From Dialister hominis (GTDB taxonomy: Bacteria > Bacillota > Negativicutes > Veillonellales > Dialisteraceae): 64,000 nt of DNA. The position numbers and the translations under genes are program-made. Below, one piece after another: positions 8,321-17,274 of the stretch (the first letter of the stretch is position 1; every line of letters begins with the position of its first letter). The notes below the pieces were generated by a model, which saw only the letters and a program-made list of their open reading frames with translations, had not been told where the DNA came from and made no database searches. Where the stretch lies: assembly GCF_007164725.1 (NCBI RefSeq), contig NZ_AP019697.1:108501-172500 (forward strand), written 5' to 3'.

Positions 8321-9613
8321 ATGAGAAGAAATCGTTGGTTGATTGCACTCGCTGCGGTCGGAATTCACATCTGCATAGGCAGCGTCTATGCATGGAGCGT
8401 TCTTACAAAGCCGGTCATGGCAGCTATGGGACTGACTCTTAGCGAAACGACATGGGCATTCTCGCTCGCTATTTTATTTCTTGGCATGTCCGCAGGCTTC
8501 CTGGGCGGCTTCGTGGAAAGGATCGGACCATCCCGCAGCGGTCTCGTTTCCGCTCTTTTCTTCGGCACAGGACTTTTGGGGACAGCGCTTGCCGTGCACA
8601 TGCACTCATCGGCGCTCCTTTACCTTTTCTACGGATGCATCGGAGGCATCGGCCTTGGCACCGGATACATCACGCCGGTTTCCACACTCGTCAAATGGTT
8701 CCCGCGCCACAGAGGCTTTGCGACAGGCCTGGCAATCATGGGATTCGGATTTGCCGCACTGATCGCTGGCCCGGTCATGCGCTGGCTCGTTGATACGTAC
8801 GGACTGTTAGAAAACTTCGTCATCCTTGGCTGCGTTTACGCCGTCGTCATGATTGCTTCGGCTTCCTACCTGCGTCCGCCGAAAAAAGGCGAAATTCCTG
8901 CCCTGATCGATGAAGTCCTCGCGCAGGAAGCGGCTCTTGGCAAGAAGAGAACCGTCCTTGGCCCGCAGATGACCAGAAAAGAAGCGATGCATACATGGAA
9001 ATGGTATGCGCTCTGGTGGGTATTCTTTACCAACATTACCTGCGGCATCGGTCTTCTTGCCGTTGCATCCCCGATGGCACAGGAAGTCATCGGCATGACC
9101 CCGGCGCAGGCAGCATCCCTCGTCGGCATCATCGGCATCGTCAATGGCGGCGGCCGTATCGTATGGTCCAGTATTTCCGACTGGATCGGCCGCGGCGTCA
9201 CCTACATGGTATTCTTCCTCTTTGAAGTCTTTGCTTTCCATCAGCTCTCCATTACCAGAGAAGGCTTCATCTTCCAGGCACTCGTTCTTGCCATCATCTC
9301 CTGCTACGGCGGCGGCTTCTCCTGCATGCCGGCATTCCTTTCTGACATCTTCGGCGTACGCCAGCTCGCTTCCATCCACGGATCCATCCTGACTGCATGG
9401 GGCATCGCAGGCGTGGCAGGCCCGCTCATCCTGGCATTCATGAAAGAAACCACCGGCAGCTACAGCGCTACCCTCCAGCTCTTTGCCGGAATGCTCGCCG
9501 TTGCCTTTGTCATCAGCGCCGTCCTCCACTGGAGAAACGAAGTGGACAAGAAACGCTACGTCATGGAAGAAGCATCCAAAGACTCCATCTCCAACATGGC
9601 AGAAGCACATTAA
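8321..9613 (+). CDS. MFS transporter, OFA (oxalate/formate antiporter) family
   Basis: A 430-residue inner-membrane protein with about 12 membrane helices. The N-terminus RNRWLIALAAVGIHICIGSVYAWSV is typical of the OFA subfamily of the major facilitator superfamily, which includes oxalate:formate antiporters. The central loop after helix 6 and the paired six-helix layout are normal. The start is ATG 8321 with GGAGG ten bases upstream; an in-frame TTG at 8300 lacks a ribosome site. The gene follows a candidate ZTP riboswitch, so its cargo may be formate or another one-carbon compound; this is inferred. A strong terminator follows. Confidence 0.85.
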   Translation: MRRNRWLIALAAVGIHICIGSVYAWSVLTKPVMAAMGLTLSETTWAFSLAILFLGMSAGFLGGFVERIGPSRSGLVSALFFGTGLLGTALAVHMHSSALLYLFYGCIGGIGLGTGYITPVSTLVKWFPRHRGFATGLAIMGFGFAALIAGPVMRWLVDTYGLLENFVILGCVYAVVMIASASYLRPPKKGEIPALIDEVLAQEAALGKKRTVLGPQMTRKEAMHTWKWYALWWVFFTNITCGIGLLAVASPMAQEVIGMTPAQAASLVGIIGIVNGGGRIVWSSISDWIGRGVTYMVFFLFEVFAFHQLSITREGFIFQALVLAIISCYGGGFSCMPAFLSDIFGVRQLASIHGSILTAWGIAGVAGPLILAFMKETTGSYSATLQLFAGMLAVAFVISAVLHWRNEVDKKRYVMEEASKDSISNMAEAH

Positions 9614-9643
9614 GCAAATGGGTAATTAAGTAAATATGTAATA

Positions 9644-9689
9644 AAGGGTTGTGGAAATGTTCAATCATTTCTACAGCCCTTCTTTTTTT
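9644..9689 (+). terminator. Rho-independent terminator after the OFA transporter
   Basis: AGGGTTGTGGAAATG pairs with CATTTCTACAGCCCTT around a short loop, followed by TTTTTTT. It belongs to a family of look-alike hairpins used repeatedly in this window. Confidence 0.85.
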
Positions 9690-9764
9690 GAAGCACAGCG
9701 TTCAATTATTAAAGCAATACACATTTTTCATTAATGAAATCTTATACATATCTCTAATAATTCC

Positions 9765-9793
9765 TTGTTATCCTCTAATCTAGTTGCTATAAT
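9765..9793 (+). promoter_or_regulatory. Promoter of the SLH porin gene
   Basis: TTGTTA (9765-9770) and a perfect TATAAT (9788-9793) with a 17-bp spacer. This gives an untranslated leader of about 75 bases before the start at 9874. Confidence 0.75.
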
Positions 9794-9873
9794 AAGACGA
9801 ATCTTTCACTTAGTCTTGAAATATGGCGGTCGGGAGCTGCTGTTTTCAGACTCGTTTGAAAAGGAGTTTAGAA

Positions 9874-11109
9874 ATGAAGAAAATCACCTTGACTGCCATG
9901 GCAGTCCTTGCACTTGGCATTTCTGCCAGCGCAGCCAACCCATTTTCTGATGTGACACCCAATGACTGGGCGTATCAGGCAGTCGTCGATCTGTCCGAAC
10001 AGGGCGTCGTTGTCGGCTATCCGGACGGTACCTTCCGCGGCGAAAGAAACATCACCCGTTTCGAAATGGCACAGATCATTGCACGCATGCTGGCCAATGA
10101 AGATCAGATGAATGCAGAGCAGAGAGCCATGCTGGACAAACTCGCCGGCGAATATGCCGATGAACTTGGAAACCTCGGCGTACGCGTGTCCAACCTTGAA
10201 AAGAAAGTCGGAAACCTTTCCTTCTCCGGCAACAGCCGTGTCCGTCTTCTCCAGTACTATGGTGACAAGGGCGAAGCCGTAGATAAATGGGATGGCCGTA
10301 TGCAGGTTTCCGTCAAGGGCCAGGTCAATGACAGCACCTATGCCTATGGCCGTCTCCGTTACGACATGAACTTCAAGGGAAAAGACAAGCGCGATGCGTA
10401 CATGAATACGCTCTACGTTCACCATGATTTCAATGGCAAAGCAGGACTGACACTCGGCCGCATGGATCTTTTCCTTGGCCAGACCGGACTGCAGTACGAT
10501 GATACCTTCGACGGTGCTATGGCTACCATCGGATCCAAGAAACTCGCCGCTGATATCGGCTATGGCCGTTTCATTGGCGGAAACCTTGGCAAAGCAGATA
10601 CGAAAGAAGAAAGAGCCGCAGCGATTGCCCGCGTATACGGCAAGAGCGGACGTCTGGCTTATGATGCGGAATACATCCAGGGCGAAGACAAGTATGATGC
10701 ACGCATCTGGGGCGCAGGCCTTACTGCCGGCGTGACTGAAGATATCGACATCTTCGGCGACTACTACCAGAACACCGATTACAAGAACGATCCGCAGACA
10801 TGGACAGCAGGCCTCGCATTCGGCCACTACAACATGAAGAAATTTGGCACCTTCCGCATTGCTGGCCAGTACATCAGTGCTGAAAAGGGCTCCTTCCTGA
10901 ACGACACCACCTACACAGCATCCGCAGCAGGCCTTGTAGAAGACAGAAATGATATCAACCGTTCCCGCTTCTGGCTCGCATCTGCCGATCTTGTTCTCAT
11001 GAAGAACGTCCGTCTCCACGGTGAATACGCATTCGATGTCAAGACAAATGGCAAAGCCAAGACCAATTACGACGATCTTGCCACCGTCTCCCTGAACTAC
11101 GTATTCTAA
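9874..11109 (+). CDS. SLH-domain outer-membrane porin (OmpM-like)
   Basis: A 411-residue outer-membrane protein that likely both tethers the outer membrane to the cell wall and forms a pore. The signal peptide spans residues 1-20 (cleavage near SASA-AN). An S-layer homology domain follows (FSDVTPNDWAYQAV ... GYPDGTFRGERNITRFEMA, about 24-70). Next come a short coiled coil (NLGVRVSNLEKKVGNL) and a 16-strand-like beta-barrel of alternating residues ending in NYVF, with the terminal Phe expected for BAM-assembled proteins. In Negativicutes the SLH domain is known to bind polyaminated peptidoglycan. The start is ATG 9874 with AAGGAG at 9861-9866. This gene is the best evidence for the host lineage. 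Confidence 0.92.
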   Translation: MKKITLTAMAVLALGISASAANPFSDVTPNDWAYQAVVDLSEQGVVVGYPDGTFRGERNITRFEMAQIIARMLANEDQMNAEQRAMLDKLAGEYADELGNLGVRVSNLEKKVGNLSFSGNSRVRLLQYYGDKGEAVDKWDGRMQVSVKGQVNDSTYAYGRLRYDMNFKGKDKRDAYMNTLYVHHDFNGKAGLTLGRMDLFLGQTGLQYDDTFDGAMATIGSKKLAADIGYGRFIGGNLGKADTKEERAAAIARVYGKSGRLAYDAEYIQGEDKYDARIWGAGLTAGVTEDIDIFGDYYQNTDYKNDPQTWTAGLAFGHYNMKKFGTFRIAGQYISAEKGSFLNDTTYTASAAGLVEDRNDINRSRFWLASADLVLMKNVRLHGEYAFDVKTNGKAKTNYDDLATVSLNYVF

Positions 11110-11175
11110 GAAAACGGATGGAATAGATAATTAAATAAAAAAAGGGGATGTGACAAAATTCATCCCAACAAAAAG

Positions 11176-11211
11176 GGCTCTGCCCCGGATCATTTGGTCC
11201 GGGGCAGAGCC
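11176..11211 (+). terminator. Perfect 14-bp hairpin at the left edge of the IS1182 element
   Basis: GGCTCTGCCCCGGA and its exact complement flank an 8-base loop. It lies directly upstream of the transposase promoter and is followed by a CTTTCG stretch rather than a clear T-run. It could block incoming transcription or be the element's subterminal recognition site. Confidence 0.55.
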
Positions 11212-11234
11212 TTTCGTGTTATAATTTTTTTGCA

Positions 11235-12812
11235 ATGAAAAATAACAACACTAGCAATCATTTTACCGCAGAACAAGGCATTTTGCCAATGTTTCCCTCT
11301 GAGATTCTCAATGTCGATGATCCTGTTTTAATGTATGACAGATTTATGGAGGAAATCGATCTTAAAAAGTACCTTCGTTACATACCGACGCGTGGCGCTG
11401 GCAGACCCAGGTATAATCCCGTCAACATGCTGAAAACGATCATCTATGGTTTCGCAGAAAAAGGATATTGCTCTTTTAGAAAACTTGAAGATAATTGCAG
11501 GGTTAACATCAGATATATGTACCTGATGAATTATGAAGCCCCATCCTATCGGACATTCTGTCATTTCGTGAAGGGCTTTCTTAAGTATTCTCTCAAGGAT
11601 ATCTTTTATTCAATTACGAAAGAACTCTGCGGCAAACTCAACGTGGATTTGCAGCATATATATATTGACGGTTCCAAGTTTGAAGCGAACGCAAATAAAT
11701 ATAGCTGGGTATGGAAGAAATCCGCTGAAAAATCTCGCTACAAGCATTTTGCCAAGATTACCAGCCTTTTTGAGTTACTCAATGATGATCTTAAGTATGA
11801 CCATATGAGTGTAAACATCAATACAGAATACGCTCCGGACTATCTGCGTCTGGTATTGGATAAATTAAAAGAAATCTGGCAGATTGATGAGACGGCCTTT
11901 GTTCATGGAAGCGGGCATCGCAAGTCCGATCATCAACGCAAGTATGAGCAGCTTAAGGCATATACATCAAAACTTGAAGAATATGTTGAGAAGATACAGA
12001 TATGCGGTACTTCCAGAAACAGTTACTCGAAGACCGATACGGATGCAACATTCATGCGAATCAAGTCGGACTACAAGGGAAATGATCAGCTTCTGCCTGC
12101 ATACAATGTCCAAATAGGTGTTGCCGATGAATTTATTGCCGTAATTGATGTTAACCAGTATCGTTCAGATATGGATTGCTTCGTACCGCTGATGGAGGAA
12201 TTCCACGAAGTCTATGGGGCTTATCCTAAGTATCCTGTGGCAGATGCAGGATATAGATCTTTCAACAATTACATCTATTGCGAGCAGCACGGTATGGAAA
12301 AGTATATGAAATTCCCCATGTACAAGAAAGAAACGAAAGACAAGAAATACCATACCAATCCGTTTCGGCCAATAAACTTTAGAGTTGATGAGAATGGAAC
12401 CATCCGTTGTCCAAATGACAGGGCTTTCAAATTTATCTACAGACATCTGGTCAGAGGGAACTTATACGGCAGGCAGGAGGAAGTATTTGAATGCGAAGAC
12501 TGCCAAGGATGCCCGCTGGCAGAGCAATGTAAAAAGACCCCGAAGAACAAAAGAATCTCATTGAGCAGAGAACGGAATAACATGTACCAGGAGGTTCAGG
12601 ATAATCTGGAAAGCATCCATGGAGCCCTGCTAAGAATGAACCGGTCAATCCAGGCTGAAGGAACTTTTGGAATCATGAAACATGACAGATGGTACAAAAG
12701 AATCGTCAGAAAAGGGATAGATTCTGTAAAAGCCGAGTTATACCTGGTAGCACTTGGCTATAATTTAAGGAAATACATCACAAAAATAATGCGTATAAGG
12801 ATTGCCGCCTAA
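11235..12812 (+). CDS. IS1182-family transposase
   Basis: A 525-residue DDE transposase. The N-terminal DUF772 domain is present (LMYDRFMEEIDLKKYL through CRVNIRYMYLM), followed by the catalytic region with IDGSKFEANANKYSWVW (first Asp) and PVADAGYRS (second Asp). A Cys cluster CEDCQGCPLAEQC follows and the late Glu lies in SIQAEGTFGIMKHD. All parts are intact. TATAAT at 11220-11225 sits only 9 bases before the ATG and no Shine-Dalgarno is visible, so a leaderless transcript is possible. Confidence 0.88.
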   Translation: MKNNNTSNHFTAEQGILPMFPSEILNVDDPVLMYDRFMEEIDLKKYLRYIPTRGAGRPRYNPVNMLKTIIYGFAEKGYCSFRKLEDNCRVNIRYMYLMNYEAPSYRTFCHFVKGFLKYSLKDIFYSITKELCGKLNVDLQHIYIDGSKFEANANKYSWVWKKSAEKSRYKHFAKITSLFELLNDDLKYDHMSVNINTEYAPDYLRLVLDKLKEIWQIDETAFVHGSGHRKSDHQRKYEQLKAYTSKLEEYVEKIQICGTSRNSYSKTDTDATFMRIKSDYKGNDQLLPAYNVQIGVADEFIAVIDVNQYRSDMDCFVPLMEEFHEVYGAYPKYPVADAGYRSFNNYIYCEQHGMEKYMKFPMYKKETKDKKYHTNPFRPINFRVDENGTIRCPNDRAFKFIYRHLVRGNLYGRQEEVFECEDCQGCPLAEQCKKTPKNKRISLSRERNNMYQEVQDNLESIHGALLRMNRSIQAEGTFGIMKHDRWYKRIVRKGIDSVKAELYLVALGYNLRKYITKIMRIRIAA

Positions 12813-12909
12813 GACAATATAATTAAAAGTCTTATGGGGGTAAAAGGGCTTACGCGCATTTTTACGTAAAAGGCTTACAGCAGAGCTAAAAATGATGAAA
12901 TAAAGACGC

Positions 12910-12960
12910 AAAAAAGAGGCTGCAAAAAATGATTAACCATTTTGTCACAGCCCCTTTTTT
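12910..12960. terminator. Bidirectional terminator between IS1182 and the RuBisCO-like gene
   Basis: AAAAAAGAGGCTG and CAGCCCCTTTTTT flank an ATG/CAT inner stem. It has A-runs and T-runs on both sides and so can stop transcription from either direction. It serves the leftward operon ending at 12974. Confidence 0.8.
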
Positions 12961-12973
12961 ATTGTCTTATATA

Positions 12974-14158
12974 TTATCTCTGTGCTTCTTCCAGTTTTTC
13001 CAGGAAGAACTTCACATTATCCGTGAGATCCGGGCCTTCTGTCTGAAGAGCACCGCCCACGAGGAAAATCGTATCCGGACCGTAAGTCTGGTACATATTC
13101 TTGAAAAGCTGCCAGCGCATGCCGCCCGAAGGAACGGGGAATATGGAGCGGAGGCCGCCCATCATTTCCGATGTGCCTTCGCAGATCTTCTGGCAGGTAT
13201 CGACAGAGAAGGAGAACCTTCCGCCGAAGCTGGTAAAGATGGCAGCGTCAGCGCCGATCAGGCGGGAGAGCTGTCCATAATAGCAGAAGGGGGACATGCC
13301 GGAATCTTCAGAAAGAACGAGAGAGCCGGAGAAGCATGGATGGAGGAAAATCGGAAGATGGAATTCCGGATCCCTTGCCAGATCGCGGATCAGCGTGAAG
13401 CCGGTGAGAGCCGGAGCGACCATGATGCCGTCTGCCCCGATTTCCTGCGCCTTGTAAGCACGGTCGAGCATCTGCAGGCCGTCAGCCGTGCAGTTGGCGA
13501 TGTACATGCTCTTCTTGCCTGTCTTTTCCTTCGCATCAGCCAGCGCCATGACGCACTGGAGCACTCTTTCTTCGAAAGGAGCATAATCCTGATTCATGAG
13601 AGAATGGTCGTCCTTGATGATCGGGCAGCCGCCAAGAGCGAGCTTGTAAACCATTTCAGCCAGCTCCTTCGGACTCTTGCCGAGCGGCTTGATCGCACTC
13701 ATGAGGATCGGGCCATGTTCCACACCGCACAATTCACGGATGCCTTCGCGGCCGAAACGCGGACCCGGATAATCATTGTACATGAAATCCGGAAGCTCGA
13801 ACGACATCAGGCGGATGCCAGGCTGCAGACTCGTATTTCCGAAGAACATATTGACCAGTTCAGACATTTCATGGCCTACAGCATCCGGATCATACGAAAT
13901 GACAGCGTAGTAAGCACCCGGATCAGCCTTATTGATCGATTCAATCTGGCCGACAATCGTATCTCCGATCGGAGTATCCTCGACCAGCTCATACGGACAT
14001 TCGACCGTCTGCTCCACGCAGATGCCGAAAGCCAGCTTCTTTGCTTCCTCATAATCAGATGCCTTGATGCGGTAGGTTGCTGTAAAGCGGGAAGATGCCT
14101 TCAGATCTTCACTCAGTTCAGCAAATAATTCACTTTCGAAAAAAGGTGTATCGCCCAT
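12974..14158 (-). CDS. RuBisCO-like protein (form IV large-subunit fold)
   Basis: A 394-residue member of the RuBisCO large-chain superfamily. The N-terminal alpha/beta domain (residues about 20-140) precedes a TIM-barrel domain. Active-site landmarks are recognisable: the KP motif in SAIKPLGKSP, the carbamate-lysine region GGCPIIKDDHSL (K and DD kept, His in place of the usual Glu) and FLHPCFSGS. The loop-6 lysine region of true RuBisCO is not seen, so carbon fixation is unlikely. Known form IV enzymes act on methionine-salvage or apiose-derived sugar phosphates; none of those pathway genes is nearby, so the substrate is unknown. AAAGGAG precedes the start. It is 29 bp downstream of a glycosyltransferase in one leftward unit. 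Confidence 0.88.
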   Translation of the reverse strand: MGDTPFFESELFAELSEDLKASSRFTATYRIKASDYEEAKKLAFGICVEQTVECPYELVEDTPIGDTIVGQIESINKADPGAYYAVISYDPDAVGHEMSELVNMFFGNTSLQPGIRLMSFELPDFMYNDYPGPRFGREGIRELCGVEHGPILMSAIKPLGKSPKELAEMVYKLALGGCPIIKDDHSLMNQDYAPFEERVLQCVMALADAKEKTGKKSMYIANCTADGLQMLDRAYKAQEIGADGIMVAPALTGFTLIRDLARDPEFHLPIFLHPCFSGSLVLSEDSGMSPFCYYGQLSRLIGADAAIFTSFGGRFSFSVDTCQKICEGTSEMMGGLRSIFPVPSGGMRWQLFKNMYQTYGPDTIFLVGGALQTEGPDLTDNVKFFLEKLEEAQR

Positions 14159-14187
14159 GAAAATCTCCTTTCAATTGTGCGTAGAAA

Positions 14188-15144
14188 TTATAAATGATCG
14201 TGCGTTTCACGATAAGGATTATCGGCATGGGAAGCCGTATCATCCTGCAGCCAGTACAGAGGACGATTCTTCGCTTCCTCGAAAATGCGGCCCAGGTATT
14301 CTCCCACAATACCAAGACCCATCAGGTTCAAGCTGCCGAAAATGGAAATCAGGATCGTCATCGTCGCCCAGCCCGGTACAGCCTGTCCTGCAATGACACA
14401 GTACAGTACATGCAGGATCACCAGCACACCGGCCACAGCGGCAAGGACACCGATGTAAAAAGCCATGCGGAGCGGCAGCGTCGAATTCGTGATGATGCCG
14501 TCCATAGCGAAATGAAGCATCTTGCGCATGGAGAACTTCGAAACACCGGCGTGACGGGCCGGCGCCTCAAACTCGATCGAAGTCTGCTTGAAACCAAGGC
14601 CTCCGACAATGCCGCGGATAAAACGGCTGTGTTCACGGAACTTCTTGAAAGTTTCCAGCGCCTTCCTGTCCATCAGACGGAAATCCGAACCGCCGGGAGT
14701 GACACGCGTCGTCGAAATCGCATTGATGAAAGCGTAGTACCCGGCCGAAGTCATCTTCTTCACCGGCCCTGCATCCTCCGTCGTCGTGCGGATCGTCTGG
14801 ACGATATCATACCCCTCCTGCCACTTCTCGATCAGCTTCGGAATCAGTTCCGGCGGATGCTGCATATCCCCATCCATCGTAATCACTGCATCCCCGATGG
14901 CAAAATCCATACCGCAGGTAATGGCGATCTGATGTCCGAAATTCCTGGCAAACGTGAGCGCCCGCACATGAGGGTCACTGTCAGCCAGCTGATGGATCAG
15001 CTCATCCGTCCGATCCTTAGAGCCATCATTGACATAGATGATCTCATAATCCATGTCAACGCCCTTCATGACCTTAGTCACTTCGTCATGAAAGTAAACG
15101 ACGTTTCCTTCTTCGTTATAAACGGGTGTCACGATTGATATCAT
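14188..15144 (-). CDS. Polyprenyl-phosphate glycosyltransferase, GT2 (GtrB/DPM1-like)
   Basis: A 318-residue membrane-anchored GT2 enzyme that would move a sugar from a nucleotide donor to a polyprenyl phosphate on the inner face of the membrane. The GT-A domain (residues 1-220) shows VTPVYNEE, the VNDGSKD motif, ARNFGHQ and the metal-binding MDGDMQHPPE. Two C-terminal membrane helices follow (about 232-255 and 268-292), matching the GtrB/ArnC/YfdH layout. It is the first gene of the unit with the RuBisCO-like protein. The sugar is unknown; the usual GtrA-type flippase partner is not adjacent. Confidence 0.87.
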   Translation of the reverse strand: MISIVTPVYNEEGNVVYFHDEVTKVMKGVDMDYEIIYVNDGSKDRTDELIHQLADSDPHVRALTFARNFGHQIAITCGMDFAIGDAVITMDGDMQHPPELIPKLIEKWQEGYDIVQTIRTTTEDAGPVKKMTSAGYYAFINAISTTRVTPGGSDFRLMDRKALETFKKFREHSRFIRGIVGGLGFKQTSIEFEAPARHAGVSKFSMRKMLHFAMDGIITNSTLPLRMAFYIGVLAAVAGVLVILHVLYCVIAGQAVPGWATMTILISIFGSLNLMGLGIVGEYLGRIFEEAKNRPLYWLQDDTASHADNPYRETHDHL

Positions 15145-15299
15145 AATAAATCCTCCAAAATATGAGCTTAAGCGCTATCCTATATTATAGCACAGTGATA
15201 ACGAGCCGGGGCGTCTGCCGCCCCTATTTTCATTTCCGATACTACACGATAAAACTTCCTCTGCCTTTAAATAATGATAAATAAAATATAAATACACAG

Positions 15300-15597
15300 G
15301 GAGGGGAAGATGGAAATACCATTTCCCGGGCTTCCTTTTCGAGCGCAGCAGGGTTTTACTCGCCTTCCTAGACGGGGAAGGTGCCTATATAAGTTCAAGA
15401 CAAAATAGATTTGATTTTTTTTCATTTCTCATCGCAGAGCTGCCCCCAACGGAGGGAAGTGCCCGAAGGGCGAAAGGGGTGCAGTTTCTAAAAAGGTCGG
15501 GCGGATGAGTTGCATTTCGTCGAGCGAAGCGAGGTAATAAGGTTTTCCAACAAGCGGAGCTTGGTTTAAGGGTGTTAACCTTGCTCCGAAGGAGAAG
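15300..15597. repeat. Mosaic of intergenic palindromic repeats, interrupted by IS110 copy 1
   Basis: No gene is present. The stretch contains a CTTCCTAGACGGGGAAGG module, a GAGCGAAGCGAGG module, an AAGCGGAGCTTGG module and ends in CCTTGCTCCGAAGGAGAAG. That last module is cut by the IS110 insertion and resumes at 17275. Confidence 0.75.
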
Positions 15598-15789
15598 ACC
15601 TGCTACACAAGAACAAGCCCCAATTTTAATTTTTTGGTATTTTTTGAATTTCTTATAGAATTTCTTGTCGGATTTCCTGACTGATCCTAACTGATTAGAT
15701 TTTGGAGTTTGGCCGACTAATTCATTGCACTACGAAAAGGCCGATCTCACACTCGGCTTTTTCCGCTTTTCTTTACTTGTTTGCCTTAT

Positions 15790-17013
15790 TTACGCAGCAA
15801 GGCCTAAGTCGCGACACAAATGCATCACCCGGCCGTAGTATATTCGTAAAAACTTAGCCATTCCTGCTACTTTTGCTACTTTTTTATACTTTCCTTCTGA
15901 CTCTTTCTTCTTTATGAACCTATATACTGCATCATCTTTGGGGATTTTATGCATAACTAACGACATCATTACTTGATACAATACTTTCCGCAGCCGCGCA
16001 GGACCTTTCTTTACTATGTGATTCTGCGAGGCTCGGAATTTCCCTGATTCATGTATTGATGGGGTCAGGCCTGCAAAGCAGATCAGAGAATGCTTGTTTT
16101 TAAAACGTCTCACATCTCCGATCTGGGCAATAAGCGCTACTCTGGTAACTCTTCCGACTCCGCCCATCTCGCCGACGAGTTCATATTCCGGCAGATCCTT
16201 GGCTATATCTTCCATTCGTGTTAAACTAGCCATAAGAGCCTCGTCGGCTCTTCTCAGTAATCCGACATACCACATGATGGTTTCTCTAACAATTGGATTA
16301 TTGGGGATGGAAGGGATACCATTCTTTGCTTGAGCGTAGATCGTCGCTGCTTTACTCTCATTGGAACGGTATCCTTTTTCTTCTGCCCATTCGCGATAAG
16401 ATGCGACAAATTCTGCTTCCGATTTAGCAATAATATCCTCAATGTGGCAATACCTTTCCAGGAAATCCAGCAGTTTGTCTTTACCGCTGTTTATGTCGAA
16501 TCCTCCGAAAAGATCGAAGATTCCTGGCATGGTCTGCTCCAATTGACTTTGCAGCTGGAGAAGGATGCGGCTTCTTTCCTCCGAAAAGTTAAGATAAGCA
16601 TCGCAGAGTCTCTTCAAGAGGAAATACTTATCTCCATTAAGATCGAATTGCGGTAACTTTGCCCAATAAGCGATTCCATATCTGGCAATATTCGTGGAGT
16701 CGATGGAGTCTGTCTTTGTGTGTCTGAAGTTCTCTGCCTTATTAAAATTAGCAACCTTCAGAGCGTTGACGACAGATACAAAAATCCCATTCTGCTGCAA
16801 GAAATAGGCTATCGACAGGTGATAGACACCTGTTGATTCCATGACGACTTTTATCTCGTCATACTTTGCTTGTACCCGAATTTCATCGACCAGAGGCTGA
16901 AGTTCCTCTTTTGTGTGCTTAACATCAAAGGGCCTGCAGATGATCTTGTCGCCAGGCGCCATGAAACACACCGTACTTTTTCTTTTGGATACATCAATAC
17001 CTACATAGATCAT
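15790..17013 (-). CDS. IS110-family DEDD recombinase, copy 1
   Basis: A 407-residue IS110 recombinase. The RuvC-like domain opens with YVGIDVSKRKST (first Asp), followed by VMESTGVYH (Glu) and the pair of Asp in KTDSIDSTNIARYG. The C-terminal Tnp domain has GEMGGVGRVTR, then FAGLTPSIHESG with the Ser expected to attack DNA in this family. Members are guided by a bridge RNA encoded in the same element. A ribosome site AGGAGG lies just before the ATG. It differs from copy 2 by only a few residues, so both appear intact and recently duplicated. Confidence 0.92.
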   Translation of the reverse strand: MIYVGIDVSKRKSTVCFMAPGDKIICRPFDVKHTKEELQPLVDEIRVQAKYDEIKVVMESTGVYHLSIAYFLQQNGIFVSVVNALKVANFNKAENFRHTKTDSIDSTNIARYGIAYWAKLPQFDLNGDKYFLLKRLCDAYLNFSEERSRILLQLQSQLEQTMPGIFDLFGGFDINSGKDKLLDFLERYCHIEDIIAKSEAEFVASYREWAEEKGYRSNESKAATIYAQAKNGIPSIPNNPIVRETIMWYVGLLRRADEALMASLTRMEDIAKDLPEYELVGEMGGVGRVTRVALIAQIGDVRRFKNKHSLICFAGLTPSIHESGKFRASQNHIVKKGPARLRKVLYQVMMSLVMHKIPKDDAVYRFIKKKESEGKYKKVAKVAGMAKFLRIYYGRVMHLCRDLGLAA

Positions 17014-17074
17014 AAGTGACCTCCTATAAAAGATATTTGTAGTTGGTAGACGCTAATCCTTCACACACTTATTA

Positions 17075-17207
17075 CCACTCAAACTAGTTTTTTTACACGA
17101 ACACGGAGATAAACCTGCCTAACGCGAGCACACATAATAAGGGGAAGGCTGACCCTCTTCTCCACGTCCAGTAAACGGACCGGTGGGTCGCCGTCAAACC
17201 ATCTACT
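17075..17207 (-). ncRNA. Candidate bridge RNA of IS110 copy 1
   Basis: The region lies between the element end and the recombinase start, where IS110 elements encode their bridge RNA. A TATAAT (17219-17214, minus strand) precedes it. A stem GACCC/GGGTC encloses an internal loop and a GTCC/GGAC hairpin (17151-17195). The 3' side of the loop reads GTGGAGAAG; its GGAGAAG can pair with CTTCTCC, the minus strand of the actual insertion site. A second possible loop further 3' holds GCAGGT and ACTAG, resembling the element's own junction (AGCAGGT-CT-AGTAC). The 5' and 3' limits are estimates. Confidence 0.6.
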
Positions 17208-17274
17208 CCCCTAATTATATGCAATAAGTGCAGCGGATAGGAGCGACCTATCTACTACACTTCTATTGTACTAG

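Larger units (their letters stand above)
11165..12890 (+). mobile_element. IS1182-type element (ends approximate)
   Basis: An IS with one transposase gene inserted between the porin and the RuBisCO-like gene. The left side opens with AGGGCTCTGC and the right side, read on the other strand, with TTAGCTCTGC. The shared GCTCTGC is the only end match I can see, so the limits are approximate. No target duplication was found. Confidence 0.5.
15598..17274 (-). mobile_element. IS110-family element, copy 1 (1677 bp)
   Basis: The boundaries come from comparison with copy 2 (32598-34274) and with uninterrupted repeat modules. The left flank ends in GGAGAAG (core AG at 15596-15597), and the right end ...TACTAG supplies the second AG (17273-17274), followed by GTCCGG of the broken repeat. 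As in IS621, there are no inverted terminal repeats, only the duplicated core dinucleotide (CT on the transposase strand). The non-coding 5' end of about 260 bp carries a candidate bridge RNA. Confidence 0.85.

Noticed and set aside
11165..12890. Target duplication of the IS1182 element
   Set aside because: No matching flanks could be found and the ends are uncertain, so none is claimed.
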